NCBI GenBank assembly: GCA_014444615.1
Contig: PVXE01000049.1
Coordinates: 1 to 32,094, forward strand
Length of the DNA: 32,094 nt
Direction: 5' to 3'
From: Tagaea sp. CACIAM 22H2
Lineage (GTDB): Bacteria > Pseudomonadota > Alphaproteobacteria > CACIAM-22H2
Part shown: positions 24,461 through 32,094 of the stretch, piece after piece
How the letters are laid out: each line of letters begins with the position of its first letter
Numbering within the stretch: position 1 is the first letter of the stretch
Notes under the pieces: generated by a model
What the model was told of the DNA's origin: nothing
The model's database searches: none
The model's input: only the letters and a program-made list of their open reading frames with translations
Translations under genes and position numbers: made by a program

Positions 24461-25151
24461 ATTCGCGCCATTTCTGCCAACCTGTCGCCCGCAATTCGCA
24501 AGCCGGGCAAGCGCCGCAGCCATAGCCCCAGTCGTGACGTTTGGCGCGATCGCCCGCATAGCAGGAATGGGTGCGCTCGACGACCAAATCGACCAGCCTG
24601 TCGCCGCCGAGTTGCTTGGTCATCTCCCAAGTCGCGGCCTTGTCGATCCACATCAGCGGCGTTTCGATCACCAGCCGCTTGTCGAGGCCGAGCGACAACG
24701 CGACCTGCAACGCCTTCATCGTGTCGTCGCGGCAATCGGGATAGCCCGAATAATCCGTCTCGCACATGCCGCCGACCAGGCGCTTCAGACCGCGCCGATA
24801 GGCGATCGCCGCCGCGAAGGTGAAGAACAGCAGATTGCGCCCCGGCACGAAGCTGTTGGGCAGGCCGCCGCGTTCGTATTCGAACGCCGTCTCGCGCGTC
24901 AGCGAGGTCTGCGAAATCGCGCCCAGCGCCGCCAGATCGACCATGTGATCTTCGCCCAGCTTGGCGCCCCAGTCGGGAAACGACACGCGGATCGACGACA
25001 ACACGTCGCGCCGGCAGTCGAGCTCCACGCGGTGCCGCTGGCCATAGTCGAAACCGACGGTTTCAACGCGTGTATAGCGGTTTAGCGCCCAGGCGAGACA
25101 GGTGGTCGAGTCCTGTCCGCCCGAAAACAGAACGAGTGCCGAATCAGACAT
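24453..25151 (-). CDS. queC: 7-cyano-7-deazaguanine synthase QueC
   Basis: QueC converts 7-carboxy-7-deazaguanine to preQ0 with ATP and ammonia in queuosine synthesis. The 232-residue protein has the PP-loop motif [10 protein letters not shown] at residues 8-17. The family block [21 protein letters not shown] is present, as is the C-terminal zinc site with four cysteines (HSCY and [11 protein letters not shown]). The length is standard. No other queuosine gene is adjacent. The ATG at 25151 faces an 85-bp gap shared with the PAS_5 gene, so the two are divergent. Its stop overlaps the unknown gene on the plus strand by 8 nt. Confidence 0.95.
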   Translation of the reverse strand: MSDSALVLFSGGQDSTTCLAWALNRYTRVETVGFDYGQRHRVELDCRRDVLSSIRVSFPDWGAKLGEDHMVDLAALGAISQTSLTRETAFEYERGGLPNSFVPGRNLLFFTFAAAIAYRRGLKRLVGGMCETDYSGYPDCRDDTMKALQVALSLGLDKRLVIETPLMWIDKAATWEMTKQLGGDRLVDLVVERTHSCYAGDRAKRHDWGYGCGACPACELRATGWQKWRESS

Positions 25152-25236
25152 GTGAAATCCTGTGCATCGTTTCGCGATCCTAACGCTTTCTTAACAAGCC
25201 CGGCGGAACCATCGGTGGTTCTTTGGAGAATCGCTT

Positions 25237-25743
25237 TTGGACCCGATGGCGGAAATCGACGGCTTGCATGCGCCCGACGCGCTCGACGAGCGGGGCCGGC
25301 GGCTTTTCGAGTATTGGGCCGGAAAGCGCGGTCCACGCAAGATGCCCGCACGCGCCGATATCGAGCCCGCCGATATTCCGGGGCATCTGCCCGATCTCGG
25401 TCTGGTCGACGTCGTGCCGGTCGAGCCGTTCTTCCGCTATCGCCTGCTCGGCACGCGTCAGGTTGCCGCGCGCGGTTGCGATCCGACCGGGCGGCCGGTG
25501 GTCGACGGCTATCTCGGCCGGGATATCGTCGGCATGCGCGAACAGGTTCTATCGAACTACCGCCGCGTGCTCGACGCCGGACGGCCGCTGTTCCGCGACA
25601 CGTCGGTCCACGGGCAGGACAATCGCGGCGACATGCTGTGGGGCGGGCGCTATGTCGCGCGCTATACGCTGTTCCTGCCGCTGGCGGCCGACGGCACGAA
25701 CACCGATATCATTATGTTCTTCACCAATTTCGAGAATTGCTGA
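25237..25743 (+). CDS. PAS_5-domain protein, TTG start
   Basis: This 168-residue protein matches the PAS_5 family: LFEYWAGKRGPRKMPARADIEPADIPGHLPDLGLVDVV, then FRYRLLGTRQVAARGCDPTGRPVVDGYL. These single-domain PAS-like proteins are common in Rhodospirillales and Rhizobiales and are presumed sensory or ligand-binding; the ligand is unknown. GGAG at 25225-25228 is 8 nt before TTG 25237 but 17 nt before the in-frame ATG at 25246, so TTG is the likely start. It converges on the glutathione transferase gene with 16 bp between stops. Confidence 0.8.
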   Translation: MDPMAEIDGLHAPDALDERGRRLFEYWAGKRGPRKMPARADIEPADIPGHLPDLGLVDVVPVEPFFRYRLLGTRQVAARGCDPTGRPVVDGYLGRDIVGMREQVLSNYRRVLDAGRPLFRDTSVHGQDNRGDMLWGGRYVARYTLFLPLAADGTNTDIIMFFTNFENC

Positions 25744-25759
25744 TCCGTTTTCCCGCCGC

Positions 25760-26386
25760 TTACGACGGCGGGATGAAGACCTGCGCGATCTCCTTGAACA
25801 CCGGCAAAGCCTCGCAATGCGCCGAATGCGCGGCAAGGGCGGGCAGGCGGTCGAACGGGATCAAGCCCGGATGCGCATCGCGCGCGTGGCGCAGCGCGCA
25901 GGCAACCGCAATATCCGCGTGCCCGATCGAATCGCCGAACCAGTAGGGCGTCGCCCGCGCCGCGCGATCCGCTTCCAGCGCGTTCAACGCGCCGCCGATC
26001 TGGTCGCGCCAGCGCGTATCGATCGTCGTCGACGCCTTGTCGTGCAGGACTTTTTCGTAGAACAGGCTGACCGCCTTGTCGGCGAAGCCGGTGGCCAGGG
26101 CCGCCACCTTGATCGCACGATGGCGATCGGGTTCGGCGACCGGGTACATGCGCTTCTCGACCGGCATTCGCGAATCCAAATAATCGAGGATCGCGTGGCT
26201 TTCGATCAGCACGTCGCCGTCGGGCAGCACGAGCGTGGGCACGCGCAGCAGCGGGTTGAAGGCGCGGATCTTGTCGGCCTCGCCGAAGGTCGACCATGGG
26301 CGATGCTCGAACGGCAACCCGTAGAGCTTCAGCGCGATGCCGACCCGGCGCACGAAGGGCGAGTCGAATTGACCGATCAGGATCAT
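25760..26386 (-). CDS. Glutathione S-transferase family protein
   Basis: This 208-residue protein has the two-domain GST layout. The N-terminal thioredoxin-like domain contains ILIGQFDSPFVRRVGIALKLYGLPFEHRPWSTF, the cis-proline block RVPTLVLPDG and the glutathione gamma-glutamyl site LIESHAILDYLD. An all-helical C-terminal domain follows with YWFGDSIGHADIAVACALRHAR. Ser9 in FDSPF is placed as a possible catalytic residue. The substrate is unknown. The ATG at 26386 was chosen because it gives the standard GST N-terminus; longer frames run into the fumarase gene. It starts 5 nt after the class I fumarase stop, implying one operon. Confidence 0.88.
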   Translation of the reverse strand: MILIGQFDSPFVRRVGIALKLYGLPFEHRPWSTFGEADKIRAFNPLLRVPTLVLPDGDVLIESHAILDYLDSRMPVEKRMYPVAEPDRHRAIKVAALATGFADKAVSLFYEKVLHDKASTTIDTRWRDQIGGALNALEADRAARATPYWFGDSIGHADIAVACALRHARDAHPGLIPFDRLPALAAHSAHCEALPVFKEIAQVFIPPS

Positions 26387-26391
26387 CGCCG

Positions 26392-28008
<1,617 letters not shown>

Positions 28009-28053
28009 TCTGTCGGCTCCTCGAGCTGAAGGACGCCGCACTCTACCCAAACG

Positions 28054-28080
28054 CCTCCCCCCGCGCAAAGCGGGGGGAGG
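28054..28080 (-). terminator. Hairpin after the chemotaxis receptor gene
   Basis: 11-nt arms CCTCCCCCCGC (28054-28064) and GCGGGGGGAGG (28070-28080) pair perfectly around a 5-nt loop, 9 nt beyond the receptor stop codon. Read on the minus strand the stem is followed by CGTTTGGG, a poor U-tract, so termination may be partial. Confidence 0.55.
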
Positions 28081-28089
28081 AGCGCCGGT

Positions 28090-29589
28090 TTACATCGCGC
28101 GGACGGTCGCCACGAAGGCGTCGACGCGCCCGGACAGATCGCTCGTCTGGCCGGAAAGGTTTTCGGCCAGCGTCTGCATCGACACCAGCGATTCGCTGGT
28201 GCTGGCCGCCGATTGGCTGACGCCGGTGATGTTGGACGACACCTCGCGCGTCGCGGCCGATTGCTCCTCGACCGCGCCCGAGATGGAGGTGCTGATGCCG
28301 TTCACGCGGCCGATGATTTCGCCGATCTCGCGGATCGCGTCCGCCGTCGTGCGGCTCGCGTTCTGGATGTCGGCGATCTGCGCGGCGATTTCCTCGGTCG
28401 CTTTGGACGTCTGGTTGGCGAGCGATTTGACTTCCGACGCGACGACCGCGAAGCCTTTGCCCGCGTCGCCGGCGCGCGCGGCTTCGATCGTCGCGTTGAG
28501 CGCGAGCAGATTGGTCTGCCCCGCGATGTCGGTGATCAGCTTCGTGACGCTGCCGATTTTCTCGGCCGCCGCGACGAGCGTGGCGACCATCGACTCCGAC
28601 TGCTTGGCGCGATCGACGGCGGCGCCGACGATCGTGGTCGAGTCGGAAAGCTGGCGCGCGATCTCGCTGCTGGACGCCGAAAGCTCCTCGGTCGCCGCCG
28701 ACACGGTCGAGGCTTGCGAGTTGGTCTCTTCGGCCGCCGACGCCAGGCTTTGCGTCGTGACGCGCAGATCGCCCGATGCGGTGGCGAGCGTTTGGACAAG
28801 CGATTTGACGTTTTTCTCGAAATCGTCGGCCAGCGCGCGGGTCTGCGCCTTGCGCGGCGACAGATCGGTCGCGAACTTCACGACCTTGATCGGGCGGCCC
28901 TTGGTGTCGATGATCGGGTTATAGGACGCTTCGATCCAAACCTCGCGCCCGCCCTTGCCCAGGCGCTTGTATTGCGCGGCCTGGAATTCGCCGCGGCGCA
29001 GCTTGGTCCAAAATTCCTTGTATTCCGCGCTTGCCGCGTAGGCGGGCTCGACGAACATCGAATGGTGCTTGCCGCGGATTTCCTCCAGCGCGTAGCCCAG
29101 CGTCTTCAGGAAATTCTCGTTCGCCGTGATGATCTTGCCGTCGAGATCGAATTCGATCACGGCCTGCGAGCGCTGCAATGCGTCGATCTGGCCCGCTTGC
29201 TCGATCGCCGCCATCTTCGTCGCGGTGATGTCAGTCGCGAATTTGACGACCTTCACGGGCTTGCCCGATCCGTTCAGAATCGGATTGTAGGACGCTTCGA
29301 TCCAAACCTCGCGCCCGCCCTTGGCCAGTCGCAGATATTGCGCGCTTTGGAACTCGCCGCGGTTGAGCCGCGCCCAGAAATCCTTGTATTCGGCGCTCGC
29401 GGCGTAGGCGGGCTCGACGAACATCGAATGATGCTTGCCGCGAACCTCCGCCAGCGTGTAGCCCAGCGCGTTCAGAAAATTCTCGTTCGCCGTGACGATC
29501 GTGCCGTCCAGCGCGAACTCGATGATCGCTTGCGACTTATCGAGCGCCGCCAAGATTGATTTCGCGTTGGACGCCTGTGACCCGAACAT
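28090..29589 (-). CDS. Soluble double-PAS methyl-accepting chemotaxis protein
   Basis: This 499-residue receptor has no membrane segment. Two PAS domains (about residues 15-125 and 137-247) are followed by a coiled-coil MCP signalling domain to the C-terminus. The hairpin tip, with [37 protein letters not shown], lies near residue 353 onward. The two PAS copies are nearly identical at protein level ([57 protein letters not shown] in both) with a 122-residue period. The layout resembles cytoplasmic Aer/BdlA-type receptors that sense redox state or a bound cofactor such as heme or FAD; the ligand is not visible. GGGGGAG lies 8 nt before the ATG. No che genes are nearby. Confidence 0.92.
   Translation of the reverse strand: MFGSQASNAKSILAALDKSQAIIEFALDGTIVTANENFLNALGYTLAEVRGKHHSMFVEPAYAASAEYKDFWARLNRGEFQSAQYLRLAKGGREVWIEASYNPILNGSGKPVKVVKFATDITATKMAAIEQAGQIDALQRSQAVIEFDLDGKIITANENFLKTLGYALEEIRGKHHSMFVEPAYAASAEYKEFWTKLRRGEFQAAQYKRLGKGGREVWIEASYNPIIDTKGRPIKVVKFATDLSPRKAQTRALADDFEKNVKSLVQTLATASGDLRVTTQSLASAAEETNSQASTVSAATEELSASSSEIARQLSDSTTIVGAAVDRAKQSESMVATLVAAAEKIGSVTKLITDIAGQTNLLALNATIEAARAGDAGKGFAVVASEVKSLANQTSKATEEIAAQIADIQNASRTTADAIREIGEIIGRVNGISTSISGAVEEQSAATREVSSNITGVSQSAASTSESLVSMQTLAENLSGQTSDLSGRVDAFVATVRAM
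28850..29551 (-). repeat. Tandem duplication encoding the two PAS domains
   Basis: Two DNA copies lie 366 bp apart, for example GGCGGGCTCGACGAACAT at 29041 and again at 29407, with long identical stretches on either side. The offset equals exactly 122 codons, so the duplication keeps the frame. Confidence 0.75.
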
Positions 29590-29700
29590 CTAGTTTTCTC
29601 CCCCGGTTTGGCATTATCGCCGTCGGCAACCGCTGGATTGCGACTGCGCTGCGGACGGGAGAGTGATGTCGTTGTCTTACTCCTGCCTTAAAATTCGGCG

Positions 29701-29717
29701 GCGATTCGTACAATCGC
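29701..29717 (-). terminator. Possible weak terminator of sspB
   Basis: GCGATT and AATCGC form a 6-bp stem with a 5-nt loop about 90 bp beyond the sspB stop. On the minus strand it is followed after a few bases by AATTTTAA; on the plus strand by six T's. The stem is short, so confidence is low. Confidence 0.3.
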
Positions 29718-29742
29718 GTTTTTTCCGCGGCCGGTTCGCAGC

Positions 29743-29754
29743 ATACGAACGTAT
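29743..29754. promoter_or_regulatory. Inverted repeat upstream of the chemotaxis receptor
   Basis: ATACG-AA-CGTAT is a perfect 5-bp inverted repeat within the 216-bp gap between sspB and the receptor gene (29590-29805). It has the look of a small operator, but no regulator is identified. Otherwise the gap holds a poor candidate promoter and the ribosome site of the receptor. Confidence 0.25.
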
Positions 29755-29805
29755 CCTGCGTGTCGCGGATCGACGCGCCGAATTCGCCGATCTATGGATT
29801 TGATG

Positions 29806-30303
29806 TCAGTTTTTCTTACGGAACGCGTCGAGCGCAACGACGCGCGCGCCGGAATCCGGCGTCGGTTCGGCGGAGTCGCTCTTTGTGTCGCTTTTTGCGA
29901 CTTCCTTGGCCGGCGCGGGTTCCGCTTTGGGCGCAGGTGTGCTCGCCGGAAATTGCAGACCGAACTGCACCGAGGGATCGACGAAGGCGGTGATCGCCGC
30001 GTAAGGAACGGTCAGACGTTCGTGAACGCGATCGAAGGACAGCGTCACGCCGAAACGATCGGCATCGACCTTCAAATCCCAAAACTGATGCTGCAGAACG
30101 ATCGTCATCTCGTCGGGATGGCGCTGCTTCAAGCGCGCGGGAATATCGACCTCGGGAAATTCGGTGCGGAAGGTGATGTAGAAATGATGCTCGCCCGGCA
30201 GCCCGGTCGCGGCGGCCGTTTCCAGCGCCTCGCGCACCACGCCGCGCAGCGCGTTCTCCATCATCCGATCGTAGTGCAGTTTGTCGTTCTTCTCGCTGCT
30301 CAC
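29806..30303 (-). CDS. sspB: SspB-alpha family ClpXP adaptor
   Basis: SspB delivers ssrA-tagged proteins to the ClpXP protease. This 165-residue protein has the alphaproteobacterial SspB pattern: YDRMMENALRGVVREAL, TGLPGEHHFYITFRTEFPEVDIP, EMTIVLQHQFWDLKVDADRFGVTLSF, RLTVPYAAITAFVDPSVQFGLQF. A charged, disordered Pro/Ala-rich linker follows, ending in ARVVALDAFRKKN, the tail expected to dock on ClpX. GTG 30303 is preferred over GTG 30312 because GGGG lies 8 nt in front of it and the protein then begins shortly before the family's first helix. The two-piece tmRNA gene ends only about 70 bp upstream on the same strand. Confidence 0.9.
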   Translation of the reverse strand: MSSEKNDKLHYDRMMENALRGVVREALETAAATGLPGEHHFYITFRTEFPEVDIPARLKQRHPDEMTIVLQHQFWDLKVDADRFGVTLSFDRVHERLTVPYAAITAFVDPSVQFGLQFPASTPAPKAEPAPAKEVAKSDTKSDSAEPTPDSGARVVALDAFRKKN

Positions 30304-30369
30304 TGGCCGCACCCCGTCGGGAAACGTGTTCGAGAATCGTGCTCGTCCGCCCGGCTTCGCGCCGGTCGA

Positions 30370-30655
30370 AAGTGGGGGGCTTCTGTTGCCCGGCGCCCCC
30401 CGAGCCGCGCTTTAGGACATACGTCAGGCGCCGTTAGGCGGCCAGACGCGCTTCCGAAGCGAGAGCCACGTTGTCGTTGGCATCTCTAGAATGGCCCGAT
30501 ATCGGCGGTACCATGCCGAGCGAAAGTCATACCTTTACCCGCGCGTCGATCCTGGTTCGCCCCCGTAGATGGTGGAGGCGCCGGGCACTGCCCCCGGGTC
30601 CGCATCGGCTATTACGTAAGCCGTTTATCGCCATAGCCGGTTGCCCGGCACCCCG
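30370..30655 (-). ncRNA. ssrA: Two-piece (circularly permuted) tmRNA, ssrA
   Basis: tmRNA rescues stalled ribosomes and adds a degradation tag. On the minus strand the tag frame (30481-30434) reads ANDNVALASEARLAA followed by TAA, matching alphaproteobacterial ANDN...AA tags. The acceptor stem pairs GGGGGCG (30564-30558) with CGCCTCC (30580-30574), followed by encoded ACCA (30573-30570). The third pair is G-U, the alanine identity element. Because the ACCA end lies upstream of the 5' strand, the gene is permuted: the acceptor piece comes first (about 30655-30570) and the coding piece second (30564 to about 30370). Only TCTAC separates them. The T-arm is CCGGG/CCCGG around a GGCAGTG loop. A G6C/GC6 stem closes the coding piece near 30373-30401. 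Outer ends are approximate. Confidence 0.93.
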
Positions 30656-30684
30656 AATATAGGCGTTCGGCGGTTCCGGGGAAA
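30656..30684 (-). promoter_or_regulatory. Likely ssrA promoter
   Basis: On the minus strand TATATT (30661-30656) is a near-consensus -10 box placed just before the acceptor piece. 17 nt upstream is TTTCCC, a poor -35. Transcription would start near 30650. Confidence 0.5.
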
Positions 30685-30710
30685 GGGGGCGGGCGGTACA
30701 CTCCGCCCCC
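30685..30710 (+). promoter_or_regulatory. GC-rich inverted repeat in the ssrA-thyX divergent gap
   Basis: GGGGGCGG (30685-30692) and CCGCCCCC (30703-30710) are perfectly complementary with a 10-nt loop, located 27 nt before the thyX ATG and just upstream of the ssrA promoter. TACACT at 30697-30702, in the loop, could serve as a weak thyX -10 box. The role is unknown. Confidence 0.35.
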
Positions 30711-30737
30711 ATTGAAAAGCCACTCCGAGTCGCGCCG

Positions 30738-31673
30738 ATGTCCAATCTGAACGCCGAACAACAAGCCGAAATCGACGCCGCCCGTGCGGCCCAGGCGACC
30801 ACCCGCCGCCCGACCGTGCCTGCGTTGGAGGAAATCCTCTATTCCGCACTGCCCGTGCTCGATCACGGCTTCGTGCGGGTGATCGATTATTTCGGCGACG
30901 ATGCGGCGATCGTGCAGGCCGCGCGCGTGTCCTATGGCAAGGGCACCAAGAAGGTTTCCGACGACCGGAATCTGATCCGCTATCTGATGCGCCACCGCCA
31001 CTCGACGCCGTTCGAGATGTGCGAGATCAAGCTGCATGTGAAGCTGCCGATCTTCGTGGCGCGCCAATGGATCCGCCATCGCACGGCGAACGTGAACGAG
31101 TACTCGGCGCGCTATTCGATCCTCGACCGCGAATTCTACGTGCCGGTGCCGGGCCAGCTTGCCGCGCAGTCGACCGCGAACCGCCAGGGGCGCGGCGATT
31201 TGCTGCAGGGGGCGGACGCCGAAAAGGCGCTGTCGGCGATCGAAAACCTGTCGGCCGAAGCCTATCGCGTCTACGAGGAATTGCTGAACGAGACACGCGA
31301 CGGCACGACGATCGTGCCGGGCAAGCCCGGCCTCGCGCGCGAACTCGCGCGCATGACGCTGCCGACGAACTACTACACGCAATGGTATTGGAAGGTCGAT
31401 CTCAACAACCTTCTGCATTTCCTGTCGTTGCGCGCCGACGCACACGCGCAATACGAGATCCGCGTCTACGCCGAGGAGATCTGCAAAGTGGTCGAGCGTT
31501 GGTGCCCCATCGCGTTCGAGGCGTTCCGCGATTATCGGATGACGGGTACGGCCGTGTCGGGGCCGGGCATGGCGGTCATCAAGCGTTTGCTGGCGGGCGA
31601 GAACGTGACCCAGGAAAACTCGGGCCTCGGCAAGCGCGAGTGGACCGAGTTGATGGCCACGCTGGAGCGCTAA
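30738..31673 (+). CDS. thyX: Flavin-dependent thymidylate synthase ThyX
   Basis: ThyX methylates dUMP to dTMP using methylene-tetrahydrofolate, FAD and NADPH. The 311-residue protein carries the ThyX motif RHR-x7-S at residues 113-123 ([11 protein letters not shown]), followed by [13 protein letters not shown]. Further family blocks are [38 protein letters not shown]. It is somewhat longer than minimal ThyX (about 220-250 residues) because of N- and C-terminal extensions, as in the alphaproteobacterial/rickettsial forms. The ribosome site is weak. It is divergent from ssrA. Confidence 0.95.
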   Translation: MSNLNAEQQAEIDAARAAQATTRRPTVPALEEILYSALPVLDHGFVRVIDYFGDDAAIVQAARVSYGKGTKKVSDDRNLIRYLMRHRHSTPFEMCEIKLHVKLPIFVARQWIRHRTANVNEYSARYSILDREFYVPVPGQLAAQSTANRQGRGDLLQGADAEKALSAIENLSAEAYRVYEELLNETRDGTTIVPGKPGLARELARMTLPTNYYTQWYWKVDLNNLLHFLSLRADAHAQYEIRVYAEEICKVVERWCPIAFEAFRDYRMTGTAVSGPGMAVIKRLLAGENVTQENSGLGKREWTELMATLER

Positions 31674-31678
31674 TTCCG

Positions 31679-31701
31679 GCCGCGCGGCGTACTTTTAAAA
31701 G
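31679..31701 (+). terminator. Possible weak terminator after thyX
   Basis: The palindrome GCCGCGCGGC (31679-31688) is followed by GTACTTTT and then a second palindrome CTTTTAAAAG (31692-31701). The stem is short and tight, so this is a tentative call. Confidence 0.3.
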
Positions 31702-31739
31702 CCTGGACGCTGCGTTTTCATCGACCCATATCCCGCGTC

Positions 31740-31991
31740 ATGGTCGACGATCGGGAATTCCGTTGCGCCGATATCCGCGAACGCAATCGCCGCTTGGCGC
31801 GTTGGGCCGGCCGGCGCATGGGTTTTTCCGGCGCCTGGATGGCGGCCTACGAGCAGGAAGTCGCCACGGCCGATTACGAAGCACCGGGCTGCGAGGATGT
31901 GGTCCGCAAAATCGCGGCCGACTTCGCCCATCACGATATCGCCATCGACGCGGCGGAAATCCGCGCGCAGATACGCCGTCTCGGCGGTTGA
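31740..31991 (+). CDS. ATP synthase zeta-like (DUF1476) protein lacking the N-terminal segment
   Basis: This 83-residue helical protein matches DUF1476, the zeta subunit that inhibits the F1F0-ATPase of Alphaproteobacteria: DIRERNRRLARWAGRRMGFSGAWMAAYEQEVATADYEAPGCEDVVRKIAADFAHHDIAID. Typical members have about 100-107 residues and start with MTxFDDREKAFE..., the region known from Paracoccus as the inhibitory segment. Here the protein begins about 16 residues later. No upstream ATG, GTG or TTG in frame restores the missing part as far as I can read, and no clear Shine-Dalgarno site precedes the ATG. It may be a non-inhibitory paralogue. It converges on a partial minus-strand gene with a 1-bp gap. 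Confidence 0.75.
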   Translation: MVDDREFRCADIRERNRRLARWAGRRMGFSGAWMAAYEQEVATADYEAPGCEDVVRKIAADFAHHDIAIDAAEIRAQIRRLGG

Positions 31992-31992
31992 T

Positions 31993-32094
31993 TTACTGCG
32001 GAATGCCCGTGTTGCTCGGCTGGCGGCGCGGCGGCAGCGGCGGCGCCAAGGGCGTCGGCGCGCCGTTGGCGGCGGGTGCGGCTTGCGGTGTCGG
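31993..32094 (-). CDS. C-terminal end of an unidentified Pro/Ala-rich protein (partial)
   Basis: 33 codons before a TAA are open to the window edge. The visible tail is rich in Pro and Ala (ANGAPTPLAPPLPPRRQ) and ends SNTGIPQ. Such tails occur on exported or membrane-associated proteins, but no family can be assigned. The nearly adjacent stop of the plus-strand zeta-like gene supports a real convergent gene. Confidence 0.5.
   Translation of the reverse strand, partial: PTPQAAPAANGAPTPLAPPLPPRRQPSNTGIPQ

Noticed and set aside
29590..29640. Flagellar sigma-28 promoter before the chemotaxis receptor (CGGCGATAA on the minus strand)
   Set aside because: The -10 resembles GCCGATAA, but no TAAA -35 lies at the required distance.

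Overview
The window is GC-rich, densely coded DNA from a bacterial chromosome. Several features point to Alphaproteobacteria, and Rhodospirillales is my best guess (inferred from gene content, no search run). They are: a circularly permuted two-piece tmRNA gene; an SspB-alpha type ClpXP adaptor; a zeta-subunit-like (DUF1476) protein; an RHH_4 ribbon-helix-helix protein; a PAS_5 protein; and a homospermidine synthase/ornithine decarboxylase pair. I see no insertion sequence, prophage, CRISPR array or tRNA gene.

Layout. 1-12.2 kb is a catabolism and uptake region. It holds a 5'-truncated hydantoinase A/B (5-oxoprolinase-like) fusion, a CaiB/BaiF CoA-transferase with unusual domain order, an EamA exporter, a GlcD/D-lactate dehydrogenase-like flavoprotein and a PhyH-type dioxygenase. 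A complete TRAP transporter (dctP-dctQ-dctM) follows, with a 2-keto-4-pentenoate hydratase-family enzyme two bases after dctM. 12.2-16.3 kb holds tandem TerC paralogues, a DUF4112 protein and an AsmA-like protein. 16.2-18.4 kb is a minus-strand cluster of fumC, an RHH regulator and a Sel1-repeat lipoprotein-sized exported protein. fumC is frameshifted at a run of nine A's. 18.6-19.7 kb encodes a receiver protein and an Hpt-like protein that have both lost their phospho-acceptor residues. 19.7-22.9 kb is a polyamine operon (hss, ornithine/lysine decarboxylase) behind a long structured leader containing a 16-codon upstream ORF. It ends at a strong terminator that lies inside the opposing methyltransferase gene.

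22.8-29.6 kb holds an RsmC-like methyltransferase, an unknown protein, queC, a PAS_5 protein, a glutathione S-transferase, a class I fumarase and a soluble double-PAS chemotaxis receptor. 29.8-32.1 kb contains sspB directly downstream of the two-piece ssrA (tmRNA) gene, so the degradation tag and its ClpXP adaptor sit side by side. The flavin-dependent thymidylate synthase thyX is divergent from ssrA. It is followed by an ATP synthase zeta-like protein lacking the N-terminal segment, and by the 3' end of a proline-rich gene.

The most notable signals are the paired loss of phosphorylation residues in the receiver/Hpt couple, the ssrA-sspB linkage with an intervening segment of only 5 nt in the permuted tmRNA, the fumC homopolymer frameshift beside an intact class I fumarase, the polyamine leader with its uORF, and the apparent CTG start of the Sel1 gene.
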